From positions 10,342,501-10,406,500 of the forward strand of contig NC_132981.1 of NCBI RefSeq assembly GCF_047496725.1: a stretch of DNA of 64,000 bases, given 5' to 3'. Each line of letters starts with the position of its first letter. The first letter of the stretch is position 1. Under the pieces are notes generated by a model, which worked only from the letters and a program-made list of their open reading frames with translations, had not been told where the DNA came from and made no database searches. Shown one piece after another: positions 45,493 through 57,618 of the stretch. Position numbers and translations under genes: made by a program. The DNA is from Anoplolepis gracilipes. Taxonomy: Eukaryota > Arthropoda > Insecta > Hymenoptera > Formicidae.

Positions 45493-46149
45493 TTTCAATA
45501 CTTTATCTCGACACTTGTGAAAAAAGCTGTTTCTGTTAAAAATGAGTACGTTTAGTTGGAAAATAATTGCGTTATCTCACAGATCTCACTTCGAAGTCAC
45601 TCGTTATTTACGTTTATATGTTCAGCTAACCTTCGATGACAGTTCGTGATACGTGTATCACAAATACACAAATATATACACACATATAAATGTACCACGT
45701 GATCAGTCTCAGGCAATTTTGTATACCCTGCGTCTTTAATAAAGGCTGTTATGTATGGTAATTTGAACTTTGCTCTTCTCTTCCGTTGTATTATAAAACG
45801 TATTGTACAAATAAATTATGCACGAACGTTGAATTAATTCCCAAACATTTAGAAGAGGAATTATATCGTTATAACACGGTAAATTTCGTTGTATTTGTAT
45901 ATCGTATTTTATTTCATATTCTTGTTGTGCTGCTTATTTTGACAGTCGGTTCAGAAAAATAAAACAAATCTGTTTATACAATTAAAAAGAAAGAAAATAA
46001 AAGTTTACGCGATAAAAATTGTCGAAAAGATCATATCGCGTACGATTACGTTATCATTGTGCGACGCAGATATTTACAGGACACTCGGTATAATTTGTTA
46101 TATATACGTACCACGCAACGGGGCCGACGTGACTTGTTCAGTGACAATC
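45493..46149. promoter_or_regulatory. divergent promoter region between LAMTOR5 and ACO1
   Basis: The start codons of LAMTOR5 (-) and ACO1 (+) are 657 bases apart, so both promoters lie here. A CACGTG E-box is at 45698-45703, reading TCACGTGG on the LAMTOR5 strand and so close to the CLEAR element bound by MITF/TFEB factors. No TATA box is clear for either gene. Confidence 0.6.
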
Positions 46150-48941
46150 ATGGCTGGTAAGTGAGAAGATGTGAATTTATTTGTTGCTGTTATTTCGTTG
46201 AAAAAAACATAAACTATTGAAGAGGATAGGCTTATTATTGCGGCGTCATTATGTTAAATCGATTTTTTGCCATAAAAAATATTTATTTGCGCTTTTACAC
46301 TAACGGTATTCGAATTTAATGGAATTAAATTTATGAATGTTCTAATTGATGATAAAAGTTGCAACATGTGTGTGTATATAAAAAAATATATACTTAATAT
46401 TCAAAGAAATTTATTGTTTATTAAGTTTTGGAAATATTTCATAGCTTAAAAATATGAATTGTTATTTAAATATTTTATCGAAAATTAAATTTATATATGA
46501 ATAATGTTTTAAAATGATCACAAAAATGTTGCAATATAAAAACATAAATTTCAAAATTAAAAAGTTTCTGTTCTCTCTGTGTAAATCTGTTATTTTTTTT
46601 AAGGTTTATTACATATATAATTGACATTTTTACCTATACCAAATAAATATTAAATATTAAATGCAACATTAAAATAAAAATTAAAAGCAAATACTTATAT
46701 AGATATTTTAAATATATAAAATTTAATTTAATTTTTTTTAATTTAATAATATTTACTTTAATAAAAAAATTATATAATAGCATAATTGTATATTTCCTTT
46801 TATTTATTTTTTCTTAATAAAAAGCTAACAAATAATTTTTTGTTATTTTAGGAGTAAATCCTTATAAGCATCTGCTAAAATCTATTACAATTGGACAAAA
46901 AGAATGTCAATATTTTGATATTGGCAGTTTTGGCACAAAATATGGTAAGATAAATTTCTTATTTATTAGTTTGCTATGTTTTATATCTACTGAATAAATT
47001 ATAATATTTAATTTCTGTTATATAGACAGGCTGCCATTTTCCATTCGAGTTCTCTTGGAAAGTACTGTGCGTAATTGTGATGATTTTCAAGTAATGCAAA
47101 GTGATGTTGAGAAAGTTTTGGATTGGGAAAAAAATCAAGCCCTTCAAGATGGAGCTGAAGTGGCTTTTAAGCCAGCAAGAGTTATATTACAAGTAAAAAG
47201 CAAAATTTTTAGATTTTATTTAGCAACACATATAAGAAATATACTTATTGTTACTTATTGTTACTTATTATTACAAAAAGGATTTTACTGGAGTACCAGC
47301 AGTTGTGGATTTTGCTGCGATGAGAGATGCTGTGAAGAGACTTGGCGGTAATCCTGATAAGATTAATCCAATCTGTCCATCAGATCTTGTAATTGATCAT
47401 TCGATACAAGTTGATTTTATAAGGAGGTATGGTGCACTGCTCTATCAAATATGTTTTGATCATTTTGTCAATAACGTTTTCTACAAAAAATAAAAAAAAA
47501 GGTTATCATGTATAAGAGCTTAAAGGTTTAATATTTCCACAACATTACGTAAGTAAGAACGTTTTACATAATACATTTGATAATATTGCAAAAAATGGAA
47601 GTAAAAAGCAAGAATATTGAACTCTATAATACCATACGTCATTAGATAATGTGATCAAAATAAATCTGAACATTTTTGTATGTTTTAGCTCTGATGCCTT
47701 AAAGAAGAATGAAGAACTTGAATTTGAGAGAAACAAGGAACGTTTTCTGTTCCTCAAATGGGGTGCAAAGGCATTTGAAAATATGTTAATTGTACCTCCT
47801 GGAAGTGGCATCGTGCATCAAGTGAATTTGGAATATTTGGCAAGAGTAGTATTTGATTTCAACAATCTTCTGTATCCTGACAGCGTAGTCGGTACTGATT
47901 CTCACACTACTATGGTGAATGGTCTTGGTGTGCTTGGGTGGGGAGTTGGTGGAATTGAAGCAGAGGCTGTTATGCTTGGTCAAGCAATTTCTATGTTAAT
48001 ACCAAAAGTTGTAGGATATAAATTGGAGGGTAAATTGAGTCAATATGCTACATCCACTGATCTTGTTCTTACAATTACAAAAGTAAGATTTCCCTTCAGT
48101 TAGTTAAAAGTAGTTAATAATAGAATTTAAGCTAACTTAGCTAATAAATAGAATTTTTTGGTTTTAATATATTATAGTTACATTTTATATAACTTCATTA
48201 ATATTTACAATATTATATATTATCTTACATATTACAATATAATTTAATATATTTAATGGAGTTTTAATAAATTTTTAATAGATTTTTAATGGTTTACAAT
48301 GAATATTTAATATTAATGTCATGATGACAAAACAATTAAAATATGCATATAATATCTTTATACATACTTATAGAATCTGCGGCAAGTTGGAGTGGTCGGA
48401 AAATTTGTTGAATTCTTTGGGCCGGGAGTAACGCAATTAAGTATCGCGGATCGTGCTACTATATCTAATATGTGTCCAGAATATGGCGCAACTGTAGGCT
48501 TCTTTGCAGTAGACGAACAAAGTTTGGCATATCTCACACAAACAGGTAACGTTTTTTGTATCCATGAAAGACATATTGATACAAAACGATTATTCCTATA
48601 GAATATTTTCCGCGTTATCTACATGTATTTTCTCTACAACAGGTCGATCCGAAGAACATATTAATAGAATTAAGAAGTATCTTAGAAGCGTACGCATGCT
48701 AAGGAATTATGACGACGCCAGTCAAGATCCAATCTTCTCCGAAATAGTCACTTTAGATTTGAGCACCGTAGTTTCAAGCGTCAGCGGACCTAAAAGACCG
48801 CACGATAGAGTTTCAGTATCCGACATGCAAATAGACTTCAGAAATTGCCTCGTAAACAAGGTCAGTGTTCTTAAATATTCCTGCATGAAAATATATATTG
48901 CACTATCAATTTCTACCTCACAATTTTTGTTTACTTAATAA

Positions 48942-48994
<53 letters not shown>

Positions 48995-49002
48995 TTTGTG
49001 TG

Positions 49003-49037
<35 letters not shown>

Positions 49038-52000
49038 GACAATATTACAAACTATCGACGATGTAAAATTACATTTACCAATTATACGCTTAGGAAAGAT
49101 GATTAATTAGTACATGCGAGGGACGAATATTACCCAGTGACAATAAATATAAGCCAAACTAGGTTATATTCATCTCACTCATTGTACCTTTGTTCTGTTG
49201 ATTATAATGTGAACGCTAGTCTTTATTTTCTCTTATTAGAAAGAAAAACTTATAACGAAGAGAAAAATGCAGAGAATGATGAAACATTTACTGTGATATG
49301 ATTACCTTATTTTAACATATCATAGTAAAAGTTCCTTTGAACTCTGTCATCTAAAAATGTAAAATTAATTACTCGCAAAACAATCTGTAGAACTAGTACG
49401 AATTCAATATAATCAAACGTGTTTGCTTTCACATGCTCATTTTGACAGGATATTAACAATTTTTATATATCAACTTATACAATAAACATATGTTAGTAAT
49501 ACAATAAAATAAACTCGCGATAAAGAGGTATATCACATACATCAATGGTATTAATATTAAATTGCTGCTGGAAACGCACGTTATTCACACAATCGAATAA
49601 TATTCCTGTATCTTGAACATTTAAGCTTTGTTGATCTAGCTTTATGATTTTTTAATTATTCAGCATATAGTTAGATCACCAAAGATAATTGAACAAGACG
49701 TGAGGTATCTTCCGAACGATGATTCTTCAGGTGAGACGATATCTCTTGCCATTAAAGACGAGTATATGATCTAGTCACAAATTCTCTGTGTATACTAGAC
49801 CTATATTCGTCCCCATGTCAAGAATTTTGAGAAATACGGATGAGATGCTCCAAGGAAGTATTAGGAATCCAATATTGGATGCAATCATCACCCGGTGAAG
49901 GTTTTATCGCATCTTTACCGGATATGATCACATCCAACAATAGATACACGGAGAAGGCTTTTCTTTCTTCTCGATCCACTTGAAAAAATATTTTAAACTG
50001 ACACTTTACATACATACAATGAATTTTTGAATAGCACAAAATTATACGAATTTTTCATTAAATTCTCTTTATATAGGGCATGAAGAAATCACTGATTTGA
50101 AATTTATGCATATAACGATCGTTGAGAGATGTTATGTTTAGAGGCGTAAAATAAAATCCCGATAAACTACAATATTTTCTAGATAAGACTACTTCAAATC
50201 GATTTAAGAAAATTACAAAGATGTATAAACTTACTTCGACCTTAAGTACTGCTCGATGTGTTGGTGGACGATTCATCTGTTCAACTGCTCTTTTTATTAC
50301 ACTTCGGCCCTTTTATACCACTAGAATGGGTCCTTACCCCTACCAGAAAGGTAGGCTTTTGCAATCTCCAATGAGTGTTTGAAATTGATTACTCACCAAA
50401 TTACTGACAATGAGAAATCTTTACTGAAAATTGGAAAAAATGATATACTTTAAAAGTTTAAATAAATTTGAAAATTATGTTAATATTATATATTATATAT
50501 CTTGCGCGCGCACACTTTTTTGCAACATTATATGTTACACGTTTATGTGAATTATTTTTACATTTACTAGATTTTTCTAGACAAAGTATAAAAATACAAG
50601 TGCCAACGTAATGTATAGTTGTACTAAATATTATATACAAATTTATTATATTTACTTCGCGATCACAGATTGAAAAAGATAGTCTTGTTCAGATTGATGG
50701 TCTTGATCCAGTAGATGAACCACGACGAATGATCGTTTAACGAATGGAAACAATACGTGTTTACGAGTGTTTAAGAACGTGTCGATCGATTTCTATTCAA
50801 AATGTTCAACATTGGCGTCGCGTTACATGGCCTATGACAGTCAGAACACTTGCCGAAGAAACTCATCCACATGAATCATAAGGCTAATGCTTTCTCTATG
50901 TGAAATTTAATTCTCTTCTTCGCAGTTAGACTTAGCTATCGAAAACGAAATCGTAGTTGATTAAAATCGATAAGAAACATATTTATGTATACTCTTCACT
51001 AATACATGGAAATATGTTAGTACATTATGATATACAATAGAAATAATGACAAATTTTTAAATTGATTTTACCATATCAGATTCGTCGAATTTGAATTTAA
51101 CTCGAAGAAAATTAAATTTTGAAAATTTATAATTTTCTAAACGTCAAAAATATTATTTGTTCCTCAGTTAAATTTTTTATTTAAAATTTTTAAGTTTTTT
51201 TTTCTTTTATTAAAAATTTTTAAACTTGTTGAGAGGATGACTTTCTTCAATATTAAATAAATTTGAATTAAATTCTATCAAAGGACACATATCAAAATTT
51301 GATTTATTTTCCCTGGTTACATGTTATATATACGTAACACATGTGATAAATATAAAGATAAAATAATATGTAAAAATTAATTTTAATATTTCTAAAGGCA
51401 ACAGCCTCTTCGTGTGAAAATAAGAGAAGTGTAAAAATATTTTTAAAATATGAATTATGTGATTTCGTTCATGTGTGCTTTTATATGTTTTCATTATTAA
51501 AAAAAAAAAAGGAAGTTTTATTTCTTTTTATTTTGCAGCTTTAAAATATGATATTTTCATTTCAATCATTAGATATATGTCATTATTTCGCGATCATAAT
51601 GACTTTCGACATACTTGGAACACGCATATACGGTAAAATTGATTAGCTATCATCAGCAGCGTCATCGTTGTTTTCTAAAATCAGTAGTTAAATTAAGAAG
51701 AAGAGAAATTACAAGATTTTTTTTTTCAATCAAAATCAGTAAAATTAATAAATATCAGGCTATGTTATATTTTTATTTGCGGATTTTAAGAATTTTCTAC
51801 TATATTACGTTTATGAAAGAATAATTGCATGTGGCAGGATAAAATCAACTTGAATTTCAAATTGAAATTATCAATATTTTTAGTACAGATTGCTGGACTC
51901 TTCTTGACACGCTACTCTATTTTTACCCTTTGGAACGTAAGAGGATGTGCGAATGTGACACTTGACAATTTATGAGGGAAAAAATAATTCGTACACGTAC

Positions 52001-55000
52001 CGTTGATCGATCGATCCGTCCGCTTCGTCGGAGAAGACAAAAGTCTTTGATCGCACTTCGCATAAGTTCTGGAAGACGTATATTCAGACTCGCGTTGAAA
52101 TTGCTGATACAACATCCTACTACGTTCGTTTTGCAAAGCTCACACATTTCATTGCAAACGAGCCATCGTTTGACATGCATGCTGGTATATAGAGGTAGCT
52201 CGGATTTCTCATTAAAGCACAATACCTCTAGAACCGATAAAGAAAAAAGATACATTTACGAAAACCGAATTTCGTTTGACAGATAAATTTTTATAAAATT
52301 TAGTTAGACATTAATAAATGCGATATACTATAATAATTATTCGATATACATAATTATGAATTAAAACAAGACACAATATATTTGTTTACATACACAGAAA
52401 AAAAGAATATTCTTACTTTGACAATATCTTTAGTTTCAAGATGTAAATCTTGAAATGAGATTATATTGTGTTGAACAAAGAAAATTTGCTTGGATGAAGA
52501 CATTTTATATAGTTCAACCAAGAAAAATATATTCTTGTTATTTAAGAATAATTTTCTTGAATGGAGAGGAAAAAAATTCTTCTAAGAAGATTATAAATTG
52601 TTGCGTATATATGAAACAATGAACGCGTTCATATGAGTATATAAGTTTTGATTTGACACTTACTATTTTTCTGTGTAATTACACAAACTTTTTAAATTTG
52701 TTATTAGTATCTATATAGTGTTATGTATAATATCTGCCTCAAAATATTCTAACATACGGTTGTTATCTTTTTAATATTTAATAACATTTTTTTTATTTAT
52801 TATTTTTTTACATCTAAAAAATAAAAGTCATCGAAGATCGTCGTTATTGAATCGTTTACGTGTTAAATATGCATACGGTCGTAGACCTCGTAATTGCTGA
52901 AAGATTATTGCGAACCCATACTGCTTCTTCAGCAAATCGTTTACCGGACACTGGATTTCCATATCACGACATTAAGTTCGCTCATTGAACCCCACCAAAT
53001 TTGTAAGGTGAAATCACCAAACTGGGAACAATAACATGCTAAATAACAAGAAGTATTACTCACTGTTATTATTAGCTTACAGTTGTTTATAAATTTCGTG
53101 GTTTCTTCAAAAATTCATTTTTAAGGAGAATAAATTAAGAAACAAGTACAAAAGAGCTACGTGATAGAATATTAAATACTTTTAATAATTTATATCTGCT
53201 ACGATGTGTTTCCTATTTATAATATTTTTGTTTAAAAGATATATTTTTTATTTAATTAGCATTATTTAACAACCATTGCTTATATTATTTAACTTGAATT
53301 TATGAATATTTGCTTATAATTTAACACAGAGATATAATTTAGTACAATTTTAATAAAGTCCGAATTTTTTTATATACAATCTTTAATATCTTTTTTTTAT
53401 TCAGCTAGACATTTCTTTTAAATTTAGACTACATTAGTTTAGACGTTAATGAGCTTTCCATTAGATAAATTGATAAAAAATTAAATATTATTGTTAACAA
53501 GTTAAAATGGATTTTTTATCTTAAAATGATTGCATACTTAAATATAATGAAATTCTTAAAATTTGAAAAAAATGCTTAAAGCGACTATTTTTTTTAAATT
53601 GCAGGTAAGTTTCAAGGGCTATGGTTTAACACCGGCAAAGGTGAATACTGTTGGAAAATTTCAATTTGAAGAAAAAGAATACGAGTTGAAACATGGCTCG
53701 GTGGTCATCGCGGCGATTACCAGTTGTACAAATACTAGCAACCCGAGTGTTATGCTTGGAGCAGGTACTGAATTTTATATAAATTCTATCAGAAAAATTT
53801 AACAGAAATATATAGAAAACATTAAATATAAAAATTTAATACGATTGATATATTAACATTTTATAATTTATTACGTTTTGTATATTCTATGTTATATTTT
53901 TTTCTCGAAAATATCACTTTATAGAACATTTAGAATAGAATGATAATAAACGAAAATTTTCTTATATATACGAGAAAGAATATTTACTTTATTAATGTAT
54001 TTTACGTGAAAACTCATTAGTAGCAATATTATTTAATCATGAAAATCATTCTTTTATTAAGATTATATGTAAAATAAAAATACTTACGACTAAAATTTAA
54101 CATAAAAAATTCACTATTACATATGAATTAGGATATATTTATTTGTGCAGGTCTTCTTGCTAAAAAGGCGGTGGAAGCTGGTTTAAATGTCGAGCCGTAC
54201 ATAAAAACATCATTATCACCTGGGTCTGGAGTTGTGACTTATTATCTCGAGGAAAGCGGAGTGATTCCGTATTTGACAAAGTTAGGATTCGATATCGTGG
54301 GGTATGGATGTATGACTTGTATCGGAAACAGCGGTCCGCTTCCTGACGCTATAATTGAAACTATTGAAAAGGTAAGATATTTGACATGAACATAATTTCG
54401 TTTATGTTCCACTTAAAAGTATCAAGTTGACAGTTCTTTTCTTTTTCAATGAAAAATAAAATTCCGAAAAATACAAATAATTTTATAATTGTCAAATGAA
54501 ATCAAAGTCGTATTTAAAAATCGCAATTGTAAATTTAATGATTTATTCGATTTGAAAAGAATCTATGAAATCTGTACAATATCTCGTCAACTCAAATAAT
54601 TTATTTTACAAGTTTTATATGCTTTTGTTAAATATTTGTTTTGTCTGCAGAAAGAACTAATCTGCTGTGGAGTTCTATCAGGTAACAGAAATTTTGAAGG
54701 CAGAGTCCATCCGAACACTCGGGCGAATTATCTAGCATCTCCGCTTTTGGTAATAGCATATGCTATTGCCGGTACTGTGGATTTCGATTTTGAAAAGCAA
54801 CCATTAGGTAAATGTTTTCAGAAATTATAAAAATATATACAAGAAATTTCGAGGGAAGAGTACTTTACAGAGTGTATATTTATATGTATGTATATATGAT
54901 ACATGTATGCGTTTAAGGTCACAAGTCTAATGGTACTCCGATATATTTGCGAGACATCTGGCCAACTAGGACGGAAATTCAAGCTGTAGAACAAAAATAT

Positions 55001-56435
55001 GTCATTCCGGCTATGTTCAAAGAAGTTTACAGTAGAATTGAACAAGGCAGCAGCAATTGGGCGAATTTGGTAGCGCCTAGTGGCAAATTGTACCCTTGGG
55101 ATGTTAGTTCAACATATATTAAAAACCCACCTTATTTCAAGGATTTACAAAAGGTCATTATATAATTATATAATTTATTGCATAAGTTTAGTGTCCAATC
55201 CACTTTCTTCAAAAAATTTAAAAGGACTTAAATTTAGGTTTTTTTCAATTTTTTGAGCTAGCTTTTTTTATTTCTTAACAATCCTTGTATATCTGAAGCA
55301 CTATTCAAATATCTAATGTTAGTGTAAAAACTATTGGGATCTGTACATTAATAATATATAGTTGTAGAAATTTTGAAGATCGTTTCCTTGATATTTCTGT
55401 GTACTGAAACAATTGCAATTTCTTATCTCCTTTGGGCACGTTCGGGGAGACACTATATAGCGCTACCAGTGTCGTTCTATCTTTGTTACTCATTAAAAGT
55501 TGAACAAAGATAGAACGAAAGCTGGTAGCGCTATATAGTGTCTCCCCGAACACGCCCTTTATAAAGTAAAAAATATATCATTTTACAGGAGCTGCCTTTA
55601 ATAAAATCAATTACAAAAGCGCGAGTGCTTGTGAACCTTGGAGATTCCGTTACGACCGATCACATTAGTCCAGCGGGTAGTATCGCGCGTAATTCGCCAG
55701 CGGCGAGATATCTATCGAATCGTGGGTGAGTTTGATGTACGATGGACACGAAAGACGTTTGAAAATTAGTTCAAATTTCTTAATATCATGTCTTTACTTC
55801 CAGCTTGACTCCGAAAGATTTCAATTCTTACGGTTCGCGTAGAGGGAACGACGAAGTGATGGTACGGGGCACATTCGCTAACATTCGTCTGATGAACAAA
55901 TTCATCGGTAAAGCGGGACCACGAACGATCTACATTCCAACTAAAGAAGAGGTACAGCTCTCTATTTAGTTTCAATAATTTTGCTCGATTATTTACACTG
56001 CAACGTCGTTCGTTTTTTAATGTGACAGAACGATGATACATAAGCGTTAAACAATTCAAATAAACGAGATATAATTCATTAGAATTCTTTAAAAATATTT
56101 TTTTTAATAATTTTAGAATATGTATTATATTAAACGTATATTTATGTAATTTTTAAAATACACACAAATGATTTATGGAGAATTTATGTTATTTAGATGG
56201 ACATATTTGACGCAGCCGAGAGATATATCAAAGATGGAATACCTTTGATTGCTTTAGTTGGTAAGGAATACGGATCTGGCTCTTCCAGGGATTGGGCCGC
56301 TAAAGGACCATATTTGCTTGGTATTCGAGCGGTCATAGCTGAATCGTACGAAAGAATACATAGGCAAGTTTCCCCCGAATTATTATATTTTTCCGATGAA
56401 ATTTAACTATATTTTCATCGACTTGTTAAATATAT

Positions 56436-56476
<41 letters not shown>

Positions 56477-56904
56477 AAATATTTTCCGTATCGTAAGCAA
56501 TATAATATAATCATAAATAATACAGTTTCCAACTCCATAAAAAAAGAGATTTAGTTATTTTACTTAAACGGTTTTGTTTATTTAATTTAAAATCGTTTAT
56601 TCATTCATTCATTTTTTACTTGATTAATTATTCATTCATGTTTATTTATAGATCCAATCTTGTGGGTATGGGCATTGTTCCACTGGAATATCTTCCTGGA
56701 GAAACTGCAGAGTCATTAGGTTTAACAGGCTATGAGCAATACGACATTGCGCTTCCTGAGAATTGTCAACCTGGAGAAAAGATTACTGTGAGCACTGACG
56801 ATGGCAAGAAGTTCGAAGTGATCGCACGATTCGACACAGAAGTTGATTTGACTTACTTCAAACACGGTGGTATTCTCAATTACATGATTAGAATGATGCT
56901 TTGA
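46150..56904 (+). CDS. ACO1: cytosolic aconitate hydratase / iron regulatory protein 1
   Basis: This protein interconverts citrate and isocitrate with its [4Fe-4S] cluster and, without the cluster, can bind iron-responsive elements. Exons: 46150-46156, 46852-46944, 47026-47192, 47281-47426, 47689-48082, 48374-48545, 48643-48860, 53605-53764, 54151-54371, 54651-54807, 54918-55153, 55589-55725, 55804-55951, 56197-56363 and 56652-56904, giving 891 residues (human 889). Cluster ligands are in place: Cys440 in T-S-C-T-N-T-S-N-P, and Cys506 and Cys509 in G-Y-G-C-M-T-C-I-G-N-S-G. Other conserved stretches include GTDSHTTMVNGLG, NRNFEGRVHPNTRANYLASP and GSGSSRDWAAKG. Exon 1 codes for only two residues plus one base. 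The last intron uses a GC donor (AG|GCAAGT at 56364). Intron 7 is 4.7 kb and holds exon-like islands; intron 11 holds a foldback MITE. AATAAA is at 57374-57379. Confidence 0.97.
49664..49730 (+). other. candidate alternative exon in ACO1 intron 7
   Basis: An acceptor (TTTAATTATTCAG) and a donor (TTCAG|GTGAGA) bound 67 bases. After exon 7 (phase 0) the only open frame codes for about 22 residues beginning H-I-V-R-S-P-K. The other two frames contain stops near the start. No match to known aconitases. It could equally be part of a nested gene or a chance frame. Confidence 0.25.
50669..50740 (+). other. candidate alternative terminal exon in ACO1 intron 7
   Basis: An acceptor (GCGATCACAG) is followed by a 24-codon frame beginning I-E-K-D-S-L-V-Q and ending in TAA. 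It is in phase 0, which fits the end of ACO1 exon 7 at 48860. The same frame reopens after the stop for about 48 more codons (from ATG 50745), which is also consistent with a decayed coding sequence. A product ending here would lack the cluster-binding half of aconitase. Confidence 0.25.
52391..52677. mobile_element. short TA-flanked MITE in ACO1 intron 7
   Basis: The left end TACACAGAAAAA and the right end TTTTTCTGTGTA are exact reverse complements around 287 bases of AT-rich non-coding sequence. The outer TA dinucleotides fit the TA duplication of mariner-type elements. Confidence 0.6.
55434..55557. mobile_element. foldback MITE in ACO1 intron 11
   Basis: This 124-base hairpin starts GGGCACGTTCGGGGAGACAC. 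The right arm, reverse-complemented, starts GGGCGTGTTCGGGGAGACAC. The arms are about 55 bases with few differences. No coding capacity. The target duplication is unclear. Confidence 0.8.
56437..56472. repeat. poly-T run in the last ACO1 intron
   Basis: An almost pure run of T of about 35 bases lies 70 bases after the GC donor of the last intron. It may be the tail of an old antisense retro-insertion or a simple homopolymer. Confidence 0.8.
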
Positions 56905-57618
56905 TGAGATTTTCAAAAGGGAATATAAAAATGGCTTTTTTTTTTTAAATTACTTAACAAGAGATACTTAATATATTGGTTTTGGGATATAAAATATATC
57001 TCTTTAAGGAAGATTAAGATTTCATAAATGTGCGAAAGAAACATAGATAAGTATGCAGTACTTTATAAATGCTATTCTAACAAATGCCTACTTTTTTTCA
57101 TCCAAAACGATCAACGTAATTATATTATTTTTATATAACGTGGGTAATTAATATATTCATTTCATAACATCCTAAATTTTCATTAATACTAATTATTTTA
57201 ATTGGTTTTAATATTCGCTTATGCGAAGTTTATTACAATCGTCTTTGAAAAAATCACTGTAAGCCACGTTGTTCGAAAAATGAGTTCTTTTTTTTTTATA
57301 TTTTATATAATAGTTATAGTACATAAACATGGGAAAATTATTGTCTTCGCTTTTGTGTATGTATCACAATAGTAATAAATTGTTGCAAAATTGTTGCAGT
57401 ATAATTGCTCTCCATTTTTTATTATAGATATATTACGAAAATACAAAATATATCATTACAAAACTTTATATCAGAAATGATATCACTTCTTTATATAATT
57501 TTTTTACAAGGTATATAATACACAATTTAATTTCTAGAGAGATAGAAAGATAGTTTCATTTGTTATATTTTCTATATCTCTTGCAAATAGTATGTAATAA
57601 AACAGTTATAATAATTAA

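Larger units (their letters stand above)
48861..53604 (+). other. ACO1: 4.7-kb intron 7 of ACO1 with unexplained exon-like islands
   Basis: The exons on either side join in phase 0 and match contiguous aconitase sequence. The intron carries (AT)n at 48945-48992, a MITE at 52391-52677, and islands of more complex sequence at about 49664-49980, 50220-50360, 50669-50885, 51900-52290 and 52840-52990. Several islands have open frames with good splice sites, but none matches a protein I know and both strands look open in places. Confidence 0.5.

Noticed and set aside
51923..52286. Overlapping 104- and 110-codon frames on opposite strands in ACO1 intron 7
   Set aside because: Both strands are equally open and neither has a recognisable domain, so coding status cannot be claimed.
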